The notes under the pieces are model-generated. The model was not told where the DNA came from and searched no databases. It saw nothing but the letters and a program-made list of their open reading frames with translations. Source: Deefgea piscis (lineage in GTDB: Bacteria > Pseudomonadota > Gammaproteobacteria > Burkholderiales > Chitinibacteraceae). From it: DNA of 64,000 nucleotides. The DNA is taken from NCBI RefSeq assembly GCF_019665785.1, contig NZ_CP081149.1, positions 1,674,001 to 1,738,000 of the forward strand. The letters run 5' to 3'. Shown in pieces: positions 10,047-19,961 of this stretch (the first letter of the stretch is position 1; the number at the start of each line of letters is the position of its first letter). A program made the translations under genes and the position numbers.

Positions 10047-12401
10047 ATGCAATTTTCAGAACAATGGCTGCGTAGCTGGGTTAATCCAGCGCTCAATTCA
10101 GATGAACTTGCGCATTTATTGACGATGGCAGGTTTGGAAGTCGAAGAAAATGAAGCCGCAGCACCTGCATTTACTGATGTGTTTGTCGCAGAAGTACTGA
10201 GTGTAAGCAAGCATCCTGATGCCGATCGCTTAAATGTATGTAGCGTCAATGTCGGTGAAGCTGAGCCACTGCAAATCGTTTGTGGCGCACCCAATGTCGC
10301 CGCGGGTTTAAAAGTGCCGTGTGCCCGTATCGGCGCGGTATTGCCTGGCAACTTTAAAATTAAAAAAGCCAAAGTTCGCGGTATTGAGTCATCGGGCATG
10401 CTGTGCTCGGGCGATGAGATGGGTATTGCTTCGGATATCGATGGTTTATACGAGCTGCCGAGCGATGCCCCAGTGGGTATGTCGATTCGTGAATATTTGG
10501 CGCTTGATGATCGTTTGTTGACCTTAAAGCTCACACCAAATCGCACAGATTGCTTGTCGATTCGTGGTATTGCGCGTGAAGTTGCGGCATTAACCAAATC
10601 AAGCTTAAGCCCTGTTGTTATTGAAACGGCTGCGGTTAATACCGATGCAGCAATTGCCGTTGCATTGAACGCAGAAACTGCTTGCCCACGTTATGCAGGT
10701 CGTCTTATTAAAGGCATCAACCAAGCTGCTGCAACACCCGATTGGATGAAGCAACGCTTGGAGCGCTCGGGTATTCGTTCGATCTCGGCGATTGTTGATA
10801 TTACAAATTACGTTTTGCTAGAACTTGGTCAACCGATGCACGCGTTTGACGCGGCTAAGTTGTCAGGCAGCGTGCAGGTGCGTTTTGCTAAAGCTGGTGA
10901 GTCCATCACCTTGTTGAACGAAAAAGAATTGATGCTGAGTGACGACTTGCTGGTTATTGCTGATGACCATGAAGTGTTGGCGCTGGCCGGCATCATGGGC
11001 GGCTTGGCGTCGAGCGTGACTGAAAGTACCCAAGATATTTTCTTAGAATCGGCCTTTTTTGCGCCAGACGTGATTGCCGGCAAGGCGCGTCGTTTTGGAT
11101 TTTCTTCTGATTCGAGTCATCGTTTTGAGCGCGGCATTGATTTTGGCAATGTGCGCGAAGCACTGGAGCGTGCTACGCAATTGGTTGTCGAGATTTGTGG
11201 CGGTCAAGTTGGCCCTGTGACGGAACAATTAACTACGCTACCAGCGCGCCTACCTGTTGCATTGCGCGTTGGTCGTGTGGCTAAAGTGCTCGGCATTAGC
11301 TTGCCGGCGGCTGAAATTATGGCGATGCTGCAAGGCCTTGGTTTAGCATGTGAATTGGCTTCAGATGTGATTACCGTAACACCGCCATCGTATCGCTTTG
11401 ATATTGAAATCGAAGAAGACTTGATCGAAGAAGTGGCGCGTGTTTTTGGCTATGACAATATTCCAGTCAGTCCATCACTAGCGCGGATGAGTATGTTGCC
11501 GCAAGCGGGTGATCGCCGTAGCAAGAATGTTTTAAAATCAATTCTTGCTTCACGTAATTATCAAGAAACCATTTCTTACGCATTTGTGGAAGAAAAATGG
11601 GAGACTGATTTCGCTGCAAATAGCGCGCCCATCCGCTTGAAGAATCCAATTGCCAGCCAAATGAGCGTGATGCGCTCAACCTTGATTGGTGGTTTGGTTG
11701 CCGGTTTGCAACACAATTTAAATCGAAAACAAGACCGTGTTCGTTTGTTTGAAGTCGCTCGTGTCTTTCAAGGCGTTGCGGCACATCAACAACCGGAACG
11801 AATTGCTGCGTTAGCATGGGGTCATCGTTTTGCCGAGCAATGGGGTGTGGCGAAAGAACGTGTTGATTTCTATGATATAAAAGCCGATGTCGAAGCGCTA
11901 CTTGCGCCGCGAGTTGCTCAATATCGTCGAGTTAACCATCCTGCGCTTCACCCTGGTCGCTCAGCTGAAGTGGTGCTGGATGGCGAAGTGATTGGTGTGC
12001 TCGGTGAAGTACATCCGCAATGGGTACAATCGTATGGCTTAGCCTTTGCGCCAGTTGTATTTGAGCTTTCAGTTGCAGCATTGACTCAAGTGGCGAAGTT
12101 GCAAGCGGAACCAATTGCTAAATTTCAAATCGTACGTCGAGATTTGGCCTTGTTAATGGACGAGTCCCTCGCAGTAGGTGCCTTGCTGTTAGCATTTGAA
12201 AGTTTAAAATTACCTATTATTTCATCAGTAGAAGTTTTCGATGTTTATCGCGGTAAAGGTTTGCCTGATGGCAAAAAGAGTCTTGCATTCAAAATCTTGC
12301 TGCAAGATACTTTAAAAACGCTAACCGACGAAGAAATCGATATAGCAGTAGCAAAATTACTCCAGAAGGCAGAGGAATGCGGCGCGATCTTGAGAGCATA
12401 A
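10047..12401 (+). CDS. pheT: Phenylalanine--tRNA ligase beta subunit
   Basis: The tRNA-binding and editing subunit of PheRS, 784 aa, full length. An N-terminal EMAP-type tRNA-binding domain (residues about 40-150, [15 protein letters not shown]) is followed by the B3/B4 editing region, the B5 domain and the inactive class II-like core. The C-terminus is a ferredoxin-fold anticodon-binding domain ([17 protein letters not shown] onwards). The stop TAA overlaps the ihfA ATG (TAATG), so translation is coupled. Confidence 0.96.
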   Translation: MQFSEQWLRSWVNPALNSDELAHLLTMAGLEVEENEAAAPAFTDVFVAEVLSVSKHPDADRLNVCSVNVGEAEPLQIVCGAPNVAAGLKVPCARIGAVLPGNFKIKKAKVRGIESSGMLCSGDEMGIASDIDGLYELPSDAPVGMSIREYLALDDRLLTLKLTPNRTDCLSIRGIAREVAALTKSSLSPVVIETAAVNTDAAIAVALNAETACPRYAGRLIKGINQAAATPDWMKQRLERSGIRSISAIVDITNYVLLELGQPMHAFDAAKLSGSVQVRFAKAGESITLLNEKELMLSDDLLVIADDHEVLALAGIMGGLASSVTESTQDIFLESAFFAPDVIAGKARRFGFSSDSSHRFERGIDFGNVREALERATQLVVEICGGQVGPVTEQLTTLPARLPVALRVGRVAKVLGISLPAAEIMAMLQGLGLACELASDVITVTPPSYRFDIEIEEDLIEEVARVFGYDNIPVSPSLARMSMLPQAGDRRSKNVLKSILASRNYQETISYAFVEEKWETDFAANSAPIRLKNPIASQMSVMRSTLIGGLVAGLQHNLNRKQDRVRLFEVARVFQGVAAHQQPERIAALAWGHRFAEQWGVAKERVDFYDIKADVEALLAPRVAQYRRVNHPALHPGRSAEVVLDGEVIGVLGEVHPQWVQSYGLAFAPVVFELSVAALTQVAKLQAEPIAKFQIVRRDLALLMDESLAVGALLLAFESLKLPIISSVEVFDVYRGKGLPDGKKSLAFKILLQDTLKTLTDEEIDIAVAKLLQKAEECGAILRA

Positions 12402-12739
12402 TGCAGTACGAAACAAGCACATTAACACTGACAAAAGCAGATCTTGCCGATATGTTATTCGACAAGGTGGGTTTGAATAAACGCGAAGCCAAAGATATGG
12501 TGGAGTCTTTTTTTGATGAAGTTCGAGCTTCATTATCAGAAGGGGATACCGTTAAATTATCTGGCTTTGGCAATTTTCAACTCCGTGATAAGCCGCAGCG
12601 TCCAGGACGTAACCCTAAAACCGGCGAAGAAATCCCAATTTCTGCTCGGCGCGTGGTTACATTTCATGCAAGTCAAAAGCTGAAGGGAATGGTCGAAATC
12701 CACTATGCAAAGCTCCAGCAGCGTTATTCCAACCAGTGA
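12401..12739 (+). CDS. ihfA: Integration host factor alpha subunit
   Basis: A DNA-bending nucleoid protein that works as a heterodimer with IhfB in recombination, replication and transcription. It is 112 aa, starting [20 protein letters not shown]. The family signature [21 protein letters not shown], holding the minor-groove intercalating proline arm, is present. The start overlaps the pheT stop. This pheT-ihfA arrangement is widely conserved in proteobacteria. IHF is also often required by tyrosine integrases such as the one at 39713. Confidence 0.95.
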   Translation: MQYETSTLTLTKADLADMLFDKVGLNKREAKDMVESFFDEVRASLSEGDTVKLSGFGNFQLRDKPQRPGRNPKTGEEIPISARRVVTFHASQKLKGMVEIHYAKLQQRYSNQ

Positions 12740-13073
12740 TCTGCCATCAATACCAGCAAAACGCTACTTCACCATTGGTGAAGTTAGCGAGTTATGTGGG
12801 GTCAAACCCCATGTTTTGCGGTATTGGGAGCAAGAGTTTACGCAACTTAAGCCGGTAAAACGGCGTGGTAATCGTCGCTACTATCAGCACCATGAGGTGC
12901 TGCTCGTTCGACGAATTCGATCTTTGCTTTATGAGCAAGGATTTACCATTAGTGGGGCGCGTAATCAATTGGGCGTATCAATGGCTGAAGTTGGCGAATA
13001 TGGTTGTGGTGAAGTCAGTTTGACCGAAGTTCGCCATGAGTTAGAGGATTTGCTGGCATGGCTTGAACAGTAA
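12705..13073 (+). CDS. MerR family transcriptional regulator
   Basis: A 122-residue protein with an N-terminal winged-helix HTH ([20 protein letters not shown], residues about 20-40) and the MerR wing [13 protein letters not shown]. No effector-binding cysteines or large C-terminal domain are visible. It overlaps the 3' end of ihfA by 35 bases. An ihfA-merR pair is standard in betaproteobacteria; its regulon is unknown to me. Confidence 0.88.
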   Translation: MQSSSSVIPTSDLPSIPAKRYFTIGEVSELCGVKPHVLRYWEQEFTQLKPVKRRGNRRYYQHHEVLLVRRIRSLLYEQGFTISGARNQLGVSMAEVGEYGCGEVSLTEVRHELEDLLAWLEQ

Positions 13074-13091
13074 GTTTGTTTGAGTTAAAAT
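13063..13091 (+). promoter_or_regulatory. Predicted sigma-70 promoter of tRNA-Pro
   Basis: TTGAAC (13063-13068) and TAAAAT (13086-13091) are separated by exactly 17 bases. The element overlaps the last codons of the merR gene and sits 10 bases before the tRNA. Confidence 0.6.
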
Positions 13092-13100
13092 ACGGCCTCT

Positions 13101-13177
13101 CGGAATATGGCGCAGCCTGGTAGCGCACTTGCATGGGGTGCAAGGGGTCGCGAGTTCGAATCCCGCTATTCCGACCA
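13101..13177 (+). tRNA. tRNA-Pro (GGG)
   Basis: A 77-base cloverleaf. Acceptor CGGAATA pairs with TATTCCG. Anticodon stem CTTGC/GCAAG encloses loop ATGGGGT, giving anticodon GGG. The T arm has TTCGAAT and CCA is encoded. Confidence 0.95.
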
Positions 13178-13186
13178 ATAAAATCA

Positions 13187-13224
13187 ATGGGTTACAGCTT
13201 AACGGCTGTAACCCATTTTTTCTT
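13187..13224 (+). terminator. Rho-independent terminator after tRNA-Pro
   Basis: ATGGGTTACAGC (13188-13199) pairs with GCTGTAACCCAT (13205-13216), with a short loop and a following T-rich tail (ttttttcttt). Confidence 0.93.
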
Positions 13225-13306
13225 TGTGCCAATTCTGTGCGTTTATGGTTACACTTGGCGTGAGCTAGGGCGAGACAATTCCCATAATGACTCGTTATGG
13301 ATATAT

Positions 13307-13894
13307 ATGACCAAGCATGATGAAGTGCTGATTTCACTACATAAAACAATTGCACATAATTTCTGGCTTGATAGTCGTGATTTCTTAGCTCGGTTTGATG
13401 TACTTTGGGAAATAGAGACTCATAAATCAGGACGAGTCAAAACTTTCGTTGATCTCTTGATGGCATGTGAGTGCGTGCTAAAGTCACATGCTATGCTTGG
13501 TTTAATGCCCACTACCACGACAAAAGATGCGTATAAACTTATCAGGAAAGCTAGTCATAGTATTGCTAAGCTAGCTGAGTTAGCTTGTTTTAATTCTAAT
13601 CGTGAAAACTATGATTTCCTAAAGCAGCATCTTGATCAATTTCCTGTTTCTATTCGTTACTCACTAGATGCTGATGGCGTATTTTTTCCAATGCTAAGGG
13701 ATTGGAGTGACGCTAAAATTCCCCACTCTAAAACGGTAGAGAATCATGTTTGGGTTATGTCAATTCGAGCGTGTGTGTACAATCTCGCCCATGAACTGAT
13801 TCCACAATTCACGGGAGATTATGATATGGATATTGCTAAAATCATCGATGAAGCTCAATGTATGGAGCAATTAATGCTTGATCTTAAACGTTGA
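13307..13894 (+). CDS. Hypothetical protein, AT-rich orphan
   Basis: I do not recognise this 195-residue soluble protein. The open frame reaches back to 13133, but that part runs through the tRNA and its terminator, so the first sensible start is the ATG at 13307 (MTKHDEVLISLHKTIAHNFW). No clear Shine-Dalgarno is visible. The sequence is mostly alpha-helical in character, rich in His, Lys and Asp, with no signal peptide or membrane segment. Codon use is visibly more AT-rich than in pheT or ihfA. Its place directly behind a tRNA gene suggests acquired DNA, but no integrase or direct repeat was found. Confidence 0.55.
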   Translation: MTKHDEVLISLHKTIAHNFWLDSRDFLARFDVLWEIETHKSGRVKTFVDLLMACECVLKSHAMLGLMPTTTTKDAYKLIRKASHSIAKLAELACFNSNRENYDFLKQHLDQFPVSIRYSLDADGVFFPMLRDWSDAKIPHSKTVENHVWVMSIRACVYNLAHELIPQFTGDYDMDIAKIIDEAQCMEQLMLDLKR

Positions 13895-14502
13895 TTAAAG
13901 CGAATCTTATCGTCGAATGTACTAGATTTTTGCTTTTTACCCTAACGTTTCATTTTTTGCATAGTTTTATAAAATTGGTTTTCCATCACTTCAAATTTCT
14001 GCTGCATTTTTGCCAACGATTGATTTGCGATGCGATCGTGTTCTGCAACCAGTGCGTAATATGTCTGCCAGTGCATACCCTAAAAATGGTATTTATTTAA
14101 TTTGGTGCCACTTTAAGTGGTCGAGTTGACTTGTGTGTCGTTTTTTAAATACATCATTGCCGCGCATTCTAGCCCTTGGGTGAGCTGAAGTTTGTGGTTT
14201 CTTGTCGAGTTATGTAAGTTTTTGTCTGGATTAGTAAGATGCTGTAGAAGTGAAATATTCCTTATAAAAGAGATGAACTGGCTAAATAGGCCAATCTTGC
14301 GCAGACTTGCCATTGGCATAATGGAGTGTCAATTCCTTACGTTTTGCTGGCTTTTGCCTATTGTTGAGTTGGTGCTTGGCTGACCTAGGGATAGCCCTAG
14401 GCTTGTTAAACATGAGTTTGATTCGTAGCATGAAGCTTGTTTCTCAACGACAGAGCATCGGGCTTTGGGTTGCGGTGAACCATAACAAGACGGGAGATTT
14501 AC
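13895..14502. other. 608-base AT-rich gap, nearly empty
   Basis: No convincing full-size gene on either strand. It holds one small minus-strand frame (13942-14076) and a GGGAG ribosome site just before the esterase gene. The AT-rich base composition continues that of the preceding orphan gene, consistent with decayed acquired DNA. Confidence 0.5.
13942..14076 (-). CDS. Possible 44-residue helical peptide or gene remnant
   Basis: The minus strand encodes MHWQTYYALVAEHDRI followed by a Gln/Lys/Met-rich amphipathic stretch ending KTMQKMKR. The composition looks like a real helical protein rather than random translation, but there is only a weak AGGGT ribosome site and no homologue that I know. 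It may be the end of a decayed gene. Confidence 0.25.
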   Translation of the reverse strand: MHWQTYYALVAEHDRIANQSLAKMQQKFEVMENQFYKTMQKMKR

Positions 14503-15711
14503 ATGAATATTTCGCTGCCACGGGCTAGTTGTCCATTTGCTGTTTTGCTGCTGACCTCTTTACTCGCCGCATGCGGTGGCGGTAGTGATGTCAGCATCCC
14601 ACCGGACACCCGCAATATTAAAGAAGTCGTTTCCTTTGGTGATAGCCTGAGTGATGTGGGTACGTATAACCCGACGACAGCCGATGCCGATACGACGAAT
14701 GATCAGCCATTGGGCTTGCGATTTACCACTAAGCCCATCCTCAAAGTCGACGGTAAGCCAGATCAGGCTACTCCGGGCGTTGTTTGGACTGAAGTGCTGG
14801 CAAATGAATATGGTTTATATCTCATTCCAAATCGGTTGGTTAATTTTAGTGGCATTAACCCAGCGACTGGCGCAGCTGTCGGCACAGTTGGCTCTATGGG
14901 TAAGATTTATGATTTTGGTGGCACGGCTTATGCAGAGGGTGGTGCAAGAATTGAAACTGAGCTGACGGTTAATGCCAAAGGTCAGCCGATTAATAATGGC
15001 GTGATTACAGTGGCACCTGGCGTTACCTATCAATCGGCGACCGCATTATCGATTAAAGGCCAAATCGCCAAATACAAAGCGGCGCGTACCAGCTTTAATC
15101 CGAGCCAGCTGGTATTGATTCAAGGTGGTCCGAATGATTTCTTTGCTTTCTTAGGTGGAGTTGCCGAAGGTAAGATCGATCCCGCGACGGCGCAAACTGA
15201 AATTAGCAAGAATGCATTGGCCATGGTCACTCAGGTGAAAACCCTGGTTGCAATGGGCGCGACCAAGGTGGTGTATGCCAATATGCCTGATTTGGGTGTG
15301 ACGCCACAGTTTGCACCGACGCCATTAAAAGGCTTGGCCACTTCGATTTCGACGGCGTACAACCAAGCGGTTGCAGCGGGATTAGCGAACGAAATCGCCG
15401 CGAAGCAAGTGCTGGTTTATAACACTGCTGGATTAGTGGCTACGGCCATTTCTAGCCCGGCAAGTTTTGGCTTGGTTAATACTAGCGCCATGGCGTGTAA
15501 TAACGATACCACGCCATCCGCTACGCCTTTGCCGCCGAGTGTTGATCCAAGCAAAGTCTCTGCACTGACATGTAATCCTAAAACCTTGGTGGCAGTGAAT
15601 GCAGATATTAATTATCTGTTTGCCGATGGCGTTCATCCTTCGGTTGCTGGGCACACGGCTTGGGGTAAAGCCGCCGCCGCGACGGCGATTGCTTCTGGTT
15701 ACGCTAAATAA
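14503..15711 (+). CDS. GDSL/SGNH-family lipoprotein esterase
   Basis: A predicted outer-membrane or periplasmic lipoprotein hydrolase of 402 aa. The signal peptide ends in a lipobox LLAAC with Cys24, followed by GGGSD. SGNH blocks are visible: block I VVSFGDSLSDVGTY (nucleophile Ser48), block III GGPNDFF, and block V DGVHPSVAGH near the C-terminus with the Asp and His of the triad. A GGGAG ribosome site precedes the ATG. It stands alone and is followed by a terminator. It probably cleaves carboxyl esters; the substrate is unknown. Confidence 0.88.
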   Translation: MNISLPRASCPFAVLLLTSLLAACGGGSDVSIPPDTRNIKEVVSFGDSLSDVGTYNPTTADADTTNDQPLGLRFTTKPILKVDGKPDQATPGVVWTEVLANEYGLYLIPNRLVNFSGINPATGAAVGTVGSMGKIYDFGGTAYAEGGARIETELTVNAKGQPINNGVITVAPGVTYQSATALSIKGQIAKYKAARTSFNPSQLVLIQGGPNDFFAFLGGVAEGKIDPATAQTEISKNALAMVTQVKTLVAMGATKVVYANMPDLGVTPQFAPTPLKGLATSISTAYNQAVAAGLANEIAAKQVLVYNTAGLVATAISSPASFGLVNTSAMACNNDTTPSATPLPPSVDPSKVSALTCNPKTLVAVNADINYLFADGVHPSVAGHTAWGKAAAATAIASGYAK

Positions 15712-15723
15712 TTTTTAGCGTAT

Positions 15724-15763
15724 AAAAAACCGCGTTAGGCTCAAGGCTTGACGCGGTTTTTTT
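15724..15763 (+). terminator. Rho-independent terminator after the GDSL esterase gene
   Basis: AAAAAACCGCGT (15724-15735) pairs with ACGCGGTTTTTT (15751-15762), followed by further T. A 12-bp stem with a 15-base loop. Confidence 0.9.
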
Positions 15764-16229
15764 ACGTTTAGAATTCTGCTTGATTATTTACCTAAAGACG
15801 GCCAGCAGCTTGGCGAGTGCAGCCGGTAAAATTGGGCTATGAGCGAATTGCATGCTCTGCCCCTGCATTTTGCGGACCAGCTTTGCTGGGGCAGGGATAA
15901 ATAACACCTCAGTGACTGATGCTGCAGCTTGCTAAGTATTACGCTGCAATTACGTGGATTTTTTGCCGCTAATCAGGGGTGGTATTTTGTCGCAAACAGA
16001 AGGGAAGATGGCTTAAGCCTTGATTTTTATCAATGTTGCATTGCAGCATAAAGAGGATCTTGGCGAGCTTGTCTTTATCTTTTTGGAAAGCATCATGTCG
16101 TATCACGAAGTAGAAAACCTCGCCCTCACGCAACATACTGTGCCACAGCAACCCCTCTGGATTGAACTTTGGTTGGCGTACTTAGATGGTGGGGAATAAG
16201 GCAAAAATACGCATCGGCCTCACGCCGCA
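15764..16229. other. 466-base gap before the pigment operon 3' end
   Basis: No recognised gene. A 34-residue plus-strand frame (16095-16199, MSYHEVENLALTQH..) has a GGAAAG element before its ATG and ends just before the convergent ketosynthase gene; it is too short to judge. No strong terminator was found for the minus-strand operon here. Confidence 0.4.
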
Positions 16230-17486
16230 TTAAGCTGCTGGGTTTAGCGTGGCGAGGACGTCTTGTCCACGGCGCAAGATTAAAGAAGTATTGATGCCAC
16301 CAAAGGCAAAATTATTGCTCATCGCATATTGGCAATTGAGCTCACGCCCAGCCACCGGTAAGTAATCGAGTGCACCACAAGCGGGGTCAACGGAATCGAG
16401 GTTGACATTACCCGCGTACCAGCCCCGATTGAGCATTTCGATGGTCATCCATGCTTCTAGCGCGCCGCATGCACCTAAGGTGTGACCAAAATACCCCTTG
16501 AGTGAACTAAAGGGCATCTGCGCACCAAAAACGCGGTTAGTCGCTTGGCTTTCTGCAATATCACCTTGATTAGTGGCCGTGCCATGCGCATTTACATAAC
16601 CGATGTCGCAGGCATTGAGCCCAGCATTGGCCAGCGCCAGCCGCATTGCCACTTCCATCGTGGCGGTTTCAGGCCGAGTCACATGCGCGCCGTCTGAGTT
16701 GCAAGCAAAACCGACAATCTCGGCATGAATTCGCGCACCGCGCGCCAGCGCATGCTCGAGTTCTTCCAAAATCAGCGTGCCCGCGCCTTCACCAATCACC
16801 AGACCATCGCGATGCGCATCAAAAGGGCGCGGCGTGGTATGTGGCGCGTCGTTTTGGGTGCTGGTGGCATAGAGGGTGTCAAACACCATGGCTTCAGTTG
16901 GGCAAAGCTCTTCAGCACCACCAGCAATCATCATTTTTTGCTGACCGTATTTGATCGCTTCATAGGCGTAACCAATGCCTTGGCTGCCCGAAGTGCAGGC
17001 GCTCGATGTGGGGATAACACGACCTTTAAGGCCAAAATACACGCCAATATTGACCGCCGAAGTATGACTCATCATCCTGAGGTAAGAGTTGGCGCTTAGG
17101 CCATTGACATCTTTTTCGATCAGCGCATAACCAAATTCGCGCACCGCATCCGTACTGCCAATGGACGAACCGTAGGCTACGCCCATGCTGCCATTTTGAA
17201 TTAAGGGATTGCCCAGTAAGCCCGCATCCGCCAGCGCGTATTCGGATGCCAGTACGGACATTTTGGCAACGCGGCCCATTGAGCGGGTTTGCTTGCGGGT
17301 ATAGTGCGCGGGCAGGGCAAAATCAGAAATAGGGCCTGCCAATAAGGTGTTAAGGTCTTGGTATTGCGCCCAGTCATCCATGCGGCGGATGCCGGTTTTT
17401 CCTGCGCGCATCGCCGCAGCAATAGTCGGCCAATCACCGCCCAAAGAAGAGATGCCGGCCATGCCGGTAACAACAACTCGTTTCAT
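16230..17486 (-). CDS. Beta-ketoacyl-ACP synthase (aryl polyene type, ApeR-like)
   Basis: A FabF-type condensing enzyme of 418 aa. It starts MKRVVVTGMAGISSLGGDW. The nucleophile Cys lies in SSACTSGSQGIGY (about residue 164), followed by NAHGTATNQGD and GHTLGACGALEAW with the two catalytic histidines. This makes it catalytically competent. It is the last gene of the operon, 75 bases after the ketoreductase gene. In aryl polyene clusters a second ketosynthase (ApeR) acts with the main KS/CLF pair; assignment to that role is by position and family. Confidence 0.9.
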   Translation of the reverse strand: MKRVVVTGMAGISSLGGDWPTIAAAMRAGKTGIRRMDDWAQYQDLNTLLAGPISDFALPAHYTRKQTRSMGRVAKMSVLASEYALADAGLLGNPLIQNGSMGVAYGSSIGSTDAVREFGYALIEKDVNGLSANSYLRMMSHTSAVNIGVYFGLKGRVIPTSSACTSGSQGIGYAYEAIKYGQQKMMIAGGAEELCPTEAMVFDTLYATSTQNDAPHTTPRPFDAHRDGLVIGEGAGTLILEELEHALARGARIHAEIVGFACNSDGAHVTRPETATMEVAMRLALANAGLNACDIGYVNAHGTATNQGDIAESQATNRVFGAQMPFSSLKGYFGHTLGACGALEAWMTIEMLNRGWYAGNVNLDSVDPACGALDYLPVAGRELNCQYAMSNNFAFGGINTSLILRRGQDVLATLNPAA

Positions 17487-17561
17487 TTACGTCTTACCTA
17501 GGTAGTTACTCGCCATACAACGTATGTACCGCGACTCAATCAATTGTATTGCGACTTAAAA

Positions 17562-18287
17562 TCAACATAATCCGCCATTCACTGCAATCACTTGCCGCGT
17601 GGTATACGCGGCGCCCTCGCTCATTAGATAGCTCACCGCAGCGGCAACTTCTTCGGACCGGCCCATTCTGGCCATTGGGATCATTTTTTTTATGTCTTCT
17701 AGCGCCGGTAAGTCTTGAATCATCTCGGTGTCGATCAGCCCCGGCGCCACACAATTGACGGTAATTTTTCGGCTGGCCAATTCGAGTGCCAGCGCCTTAC
17801 ACGCGCCGATTAAGCCTGCTTTGGCCGCGCTGTAATTGACTTGTCCTCGATTGCCAATCAAGCCCGACACCGAAGCAATCGCCACGATACGCCCGGGTTG
17901 ACGCCGGCGCACCATGGGCATAGATAGGGGATGCAGCACATTATAAAAGCCATCCAAATTGGTGCTAAGCACCAGATCCCAATCGTCGTCGCTCATCGCC
18001 GGAAACGCCGTATCCCGCGTAATGCCCGCGTTGATAATCACGCCGTATGGCGCGCCATGTGCGGCCACATCGGCTTCAATTGCCGTGCGGGTTTGCGCGC
18101 GATCGGTCACATCAAAGCAGATCAATCGGGCCTGACGGCCTAGCGCGACAATCTGTTGTTGCAGCGCAAGCACGCTGCTTTGATTGCGGTGGTAATGCAA
18201 AATCAAATCAAAACCATCGCTGGCCAATTTGAGCGCCATGGCGCGGCCAAGGCCACCGCTGGCGCCGGTAATTAAAATCGTATGCAT
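17562..18287 (-). CDS. 3-oxoacyl-ACP reductase (aryl polyene ketoreductase)
   Basis: A short-chain dehydrogenase of 241 aa. It has the NADP-binding motif TGASGGLGRAMA (residues 7-18), the NAG-type motif INAGITRD and the catalytic YSAAKAG. It is FabG-like and reduces the beta-keto group after each condensation on the carrier protein. It starts 10 bases after the dehydratase gene stop. It matches ApeQ of known clusters in kind. Confidence 0.92.
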   Translation of the reverse strand: MHTILITGASGGLGRAMALKLASDGFDLILHYHRNQSSVLALQQQIVALGRQARLICFDVTDRAQTRTAIEADVAAHGAPYGVIINAGITRDTAFPAMSDDDWDLVLSTNLDGFYNVLHPLSMPMVRRRQPGRIVAIASVSGLIGNRGQVNYSAAKAGLIGACKALALELASRKITVNCVAPGLIDTEMIQDLPALEDIKKMIPMARMGRSEEVAAAVSYLMSEGAAYTTRQVIAVNGGLC

Positions 18288-18297
18288 GGTTTTTCGC

Positions 18298-18768
18298 TTA
18301 ATTACTTAAAAAGTCGCTTGGGTTTTCGGGTTGAAAGCCATTAATCCGCGCGTTCACTGTAATGACTTGCCCGTCGGTTGTTACGCCGTTCACGCTGGCG
18401 GCAAACACCGCCATGCCATTATCGCCCTTGATGACTTCGTTAACGCAAATCGTGAGCTGCGTGCCCGGTTTAAAGCTCGGCACATTGCTTGCAAAGTGCC
18501 GAGTGCCGAGTAAAAAACCAATTTTGGGCGCTTGGCCGCTGCGCCGCGCATGGCAGCCATCAAGGGCGGCAATCGCTTGGGCCATGTATTCAATCGCCAC
18601 ATACGCCGGCACAGCACCGCCCAGCTCCGGATCATTAAATAAGCTATCGGCTGGCACCGTCAGTGCTGCTGTTAGGCGGTGTGCATCAAATTGAATAATG
18701 CGATCGAGCAAAATCATTGGTGCAGCATGGGGCAAGACCTCATGCGGTAAGTAGTGTGGGTGGGTCAT
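18298..18768 (-). CDS. 3-hydroxyacyl-ACP dehydratase (ApeP-like hotdog)
   Basis: 156 aa. Hotdog-fold dehydratase related to FabA/FabZ, with LPHAAPMILLDRI near the N-terminus (catalytic His region), and AVPAYVAIEYMAQAIAA carrying the glutamate helix. It removes water from the 3-hydroxyacyl-ACP to leave the trans double bond of the polyene. Its start overlaps the upstream ketosynthase stop by four bases. Confidence 0.88.
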   Translation of the reverse strand: MTHPHYLPHEVLPHAAPMILLDRIIQFDAHRLTAALTVPADSLFNDPELGGAVPAYVAIEYMAQAIAALDGCHARRSGQAPKIGFLLGTRHFASNVPSFKPGTQLTICVNEVIKGDNGMAVFAASVNGVTTDGQVITVNARINGFQPENPSDFLSN

Positions 18769-19961
18769 ATAGGAACTCGCTGCAAGATCAGGCTGACATT
18801 ATTGCCGCCAAAGGCAAAGGAATTACTCATCGCCGTGTGCAGCGCATAGCTTTGTCCCGCTTGAACCCAGTTCAATGGGGGCAAGGCTGGGTCAAACTCA
18901 CCATCGAAATCGTTATCGTTAAGGGGCGCAGGAAGTTGCTGCAAAGGGTTGAGTGAAGGCTGCAACAGCAGCCAGCAAAACGCCGCTTCAATGGCTGCGG
19001 CCGCGCCAAGGGTATGTCCTGTTAGCGATTTGGTACTGCTGCTTGGCGGTAAATACCCAGCAAATACATCCCGCACCGCTACGCTTTCCATGGCATCATT
19101 TAATGGCGTTGCTGTGCCATGTAGGTTCAGGTAATCGATTTGCTTCGCGGGTAATGCCGCATCGTTGAGCGCGGCGCGCATGGCGGCGACTGCGCCATGT
19201 CCTGCTGGATGGGGCGCTGAAATATGATGCGCGTCGCTGCTGGCGCCGCAACCGAGTAGTTGCACAGGGCCGCGCTCTCGGCTCATCAGCATTAGCGCAG
19301 CCGCTTCGCCGATATTGATGCCATCGCGCTTAGCATGAAACGGCCTGCATTGCGCTGCACTGATCGACTCTAATGCCGCAAAACCATTGAGCGTGAGCTG
19401 GCACAAGCTATCTACGCCACCGCAAATCACCACATCGACCAGATTCATGTTAAGCAGTCGGCGCGCGGCGATAAAGGCTCGGCCACTGCTGGAGCACGCG
19501 GTAGAAATCACATACGCTGGGCCTTGTATTTGATACAGCTCGGCCAAAAACCGCGCCGGATCGGCCATTTCTTGGCGCAAATAACTGTAGCCCGCTGGTG
19601 CTGATTCACCACGCGCTAGCGCGGCGATGGCCGCTTCGCTTTCGGCTACGCCCGAGGTGCTGCTGCCTAAAATAATCGCCACACGCGCCGCGCCAAAGCG
19701 GCTAATGGCGGCGCGAATTTCGGCGTCAATTTGCTGGCTGGCGGCATACAGCAGTTGATTGTTGCGACTGTGAAACTGCGCCCATTGCGGCGGCAGCTTG
19801 GGTAATTGCGCCGACACCGCGCCAATAAAAGTCGGGCGATCAATCAGCGTACTTGGCGCTGGCGTCAAACCATGCTGACCGGCAAGCAGTGCGGCCATTG
19901 TATCGGCGTGGCCAATACCGAGGGGGGATATCAGCCCAAGGCTATTTAAATACGTGCTCAT
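18765..19961 (-). CDS. Beta-ketoacyl-ACP synthase (main polyene ketosynthase)
   Basis: A condensing enzyme of 398 aa. The active-site Cys lies in VISTACSSSGRAFIAA, with LHGTATPLNDAM and LTGHTLGAAAAIEAAF supplying the histidines. It is likely the partner of the chain-length factor at 30728-31405, together elongating the aryl polyene chain. ATGA overlap with the DUF3261 gene. Its GC-rich, alanine-rich composition matches its operon neighbours. Confidence 0.9.
   Translation of the reverse strand: MSTYLNSLGLISPLGIGHADTMAALLAGQHGLTPAPSTLIDRPTFIGAVSAQLPKLPPQWAQFHSRNNQLLYAASQQIDAEIRAAISRFGAARVAIILGSSTSGVAESEAAIAALARGESAPAGYSYLRQEMADPARFLAELYQIQGPAYVISTACSSSGRAFIAARRLLNMNLVDVVICGGVDSLCQLTLNGFAALESISAAQCRPFHAKRDGINIGEAAALMLMSRERGPVQLLGCGASSDAHHISAPHPAGHGAVAAMRAALNDAALPAKQIDYLNLHGTATPLNDAMESVAVRDVFAGYLPPSSSTKSLTGHTLGAAAAIEAAFCWLLLQPSLNPLQQLPAPLNDNDFDGEFDPALPPLNWVQAGQSYALHTAMSNSFAFGGNNVSLILQRVPI

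Noticed and set aside
13133..13306. N-terminal extension of the orphan gene back to 13133
   Set aside because: It would be read through the tRNA-Pro anticodon loop and its terminator.
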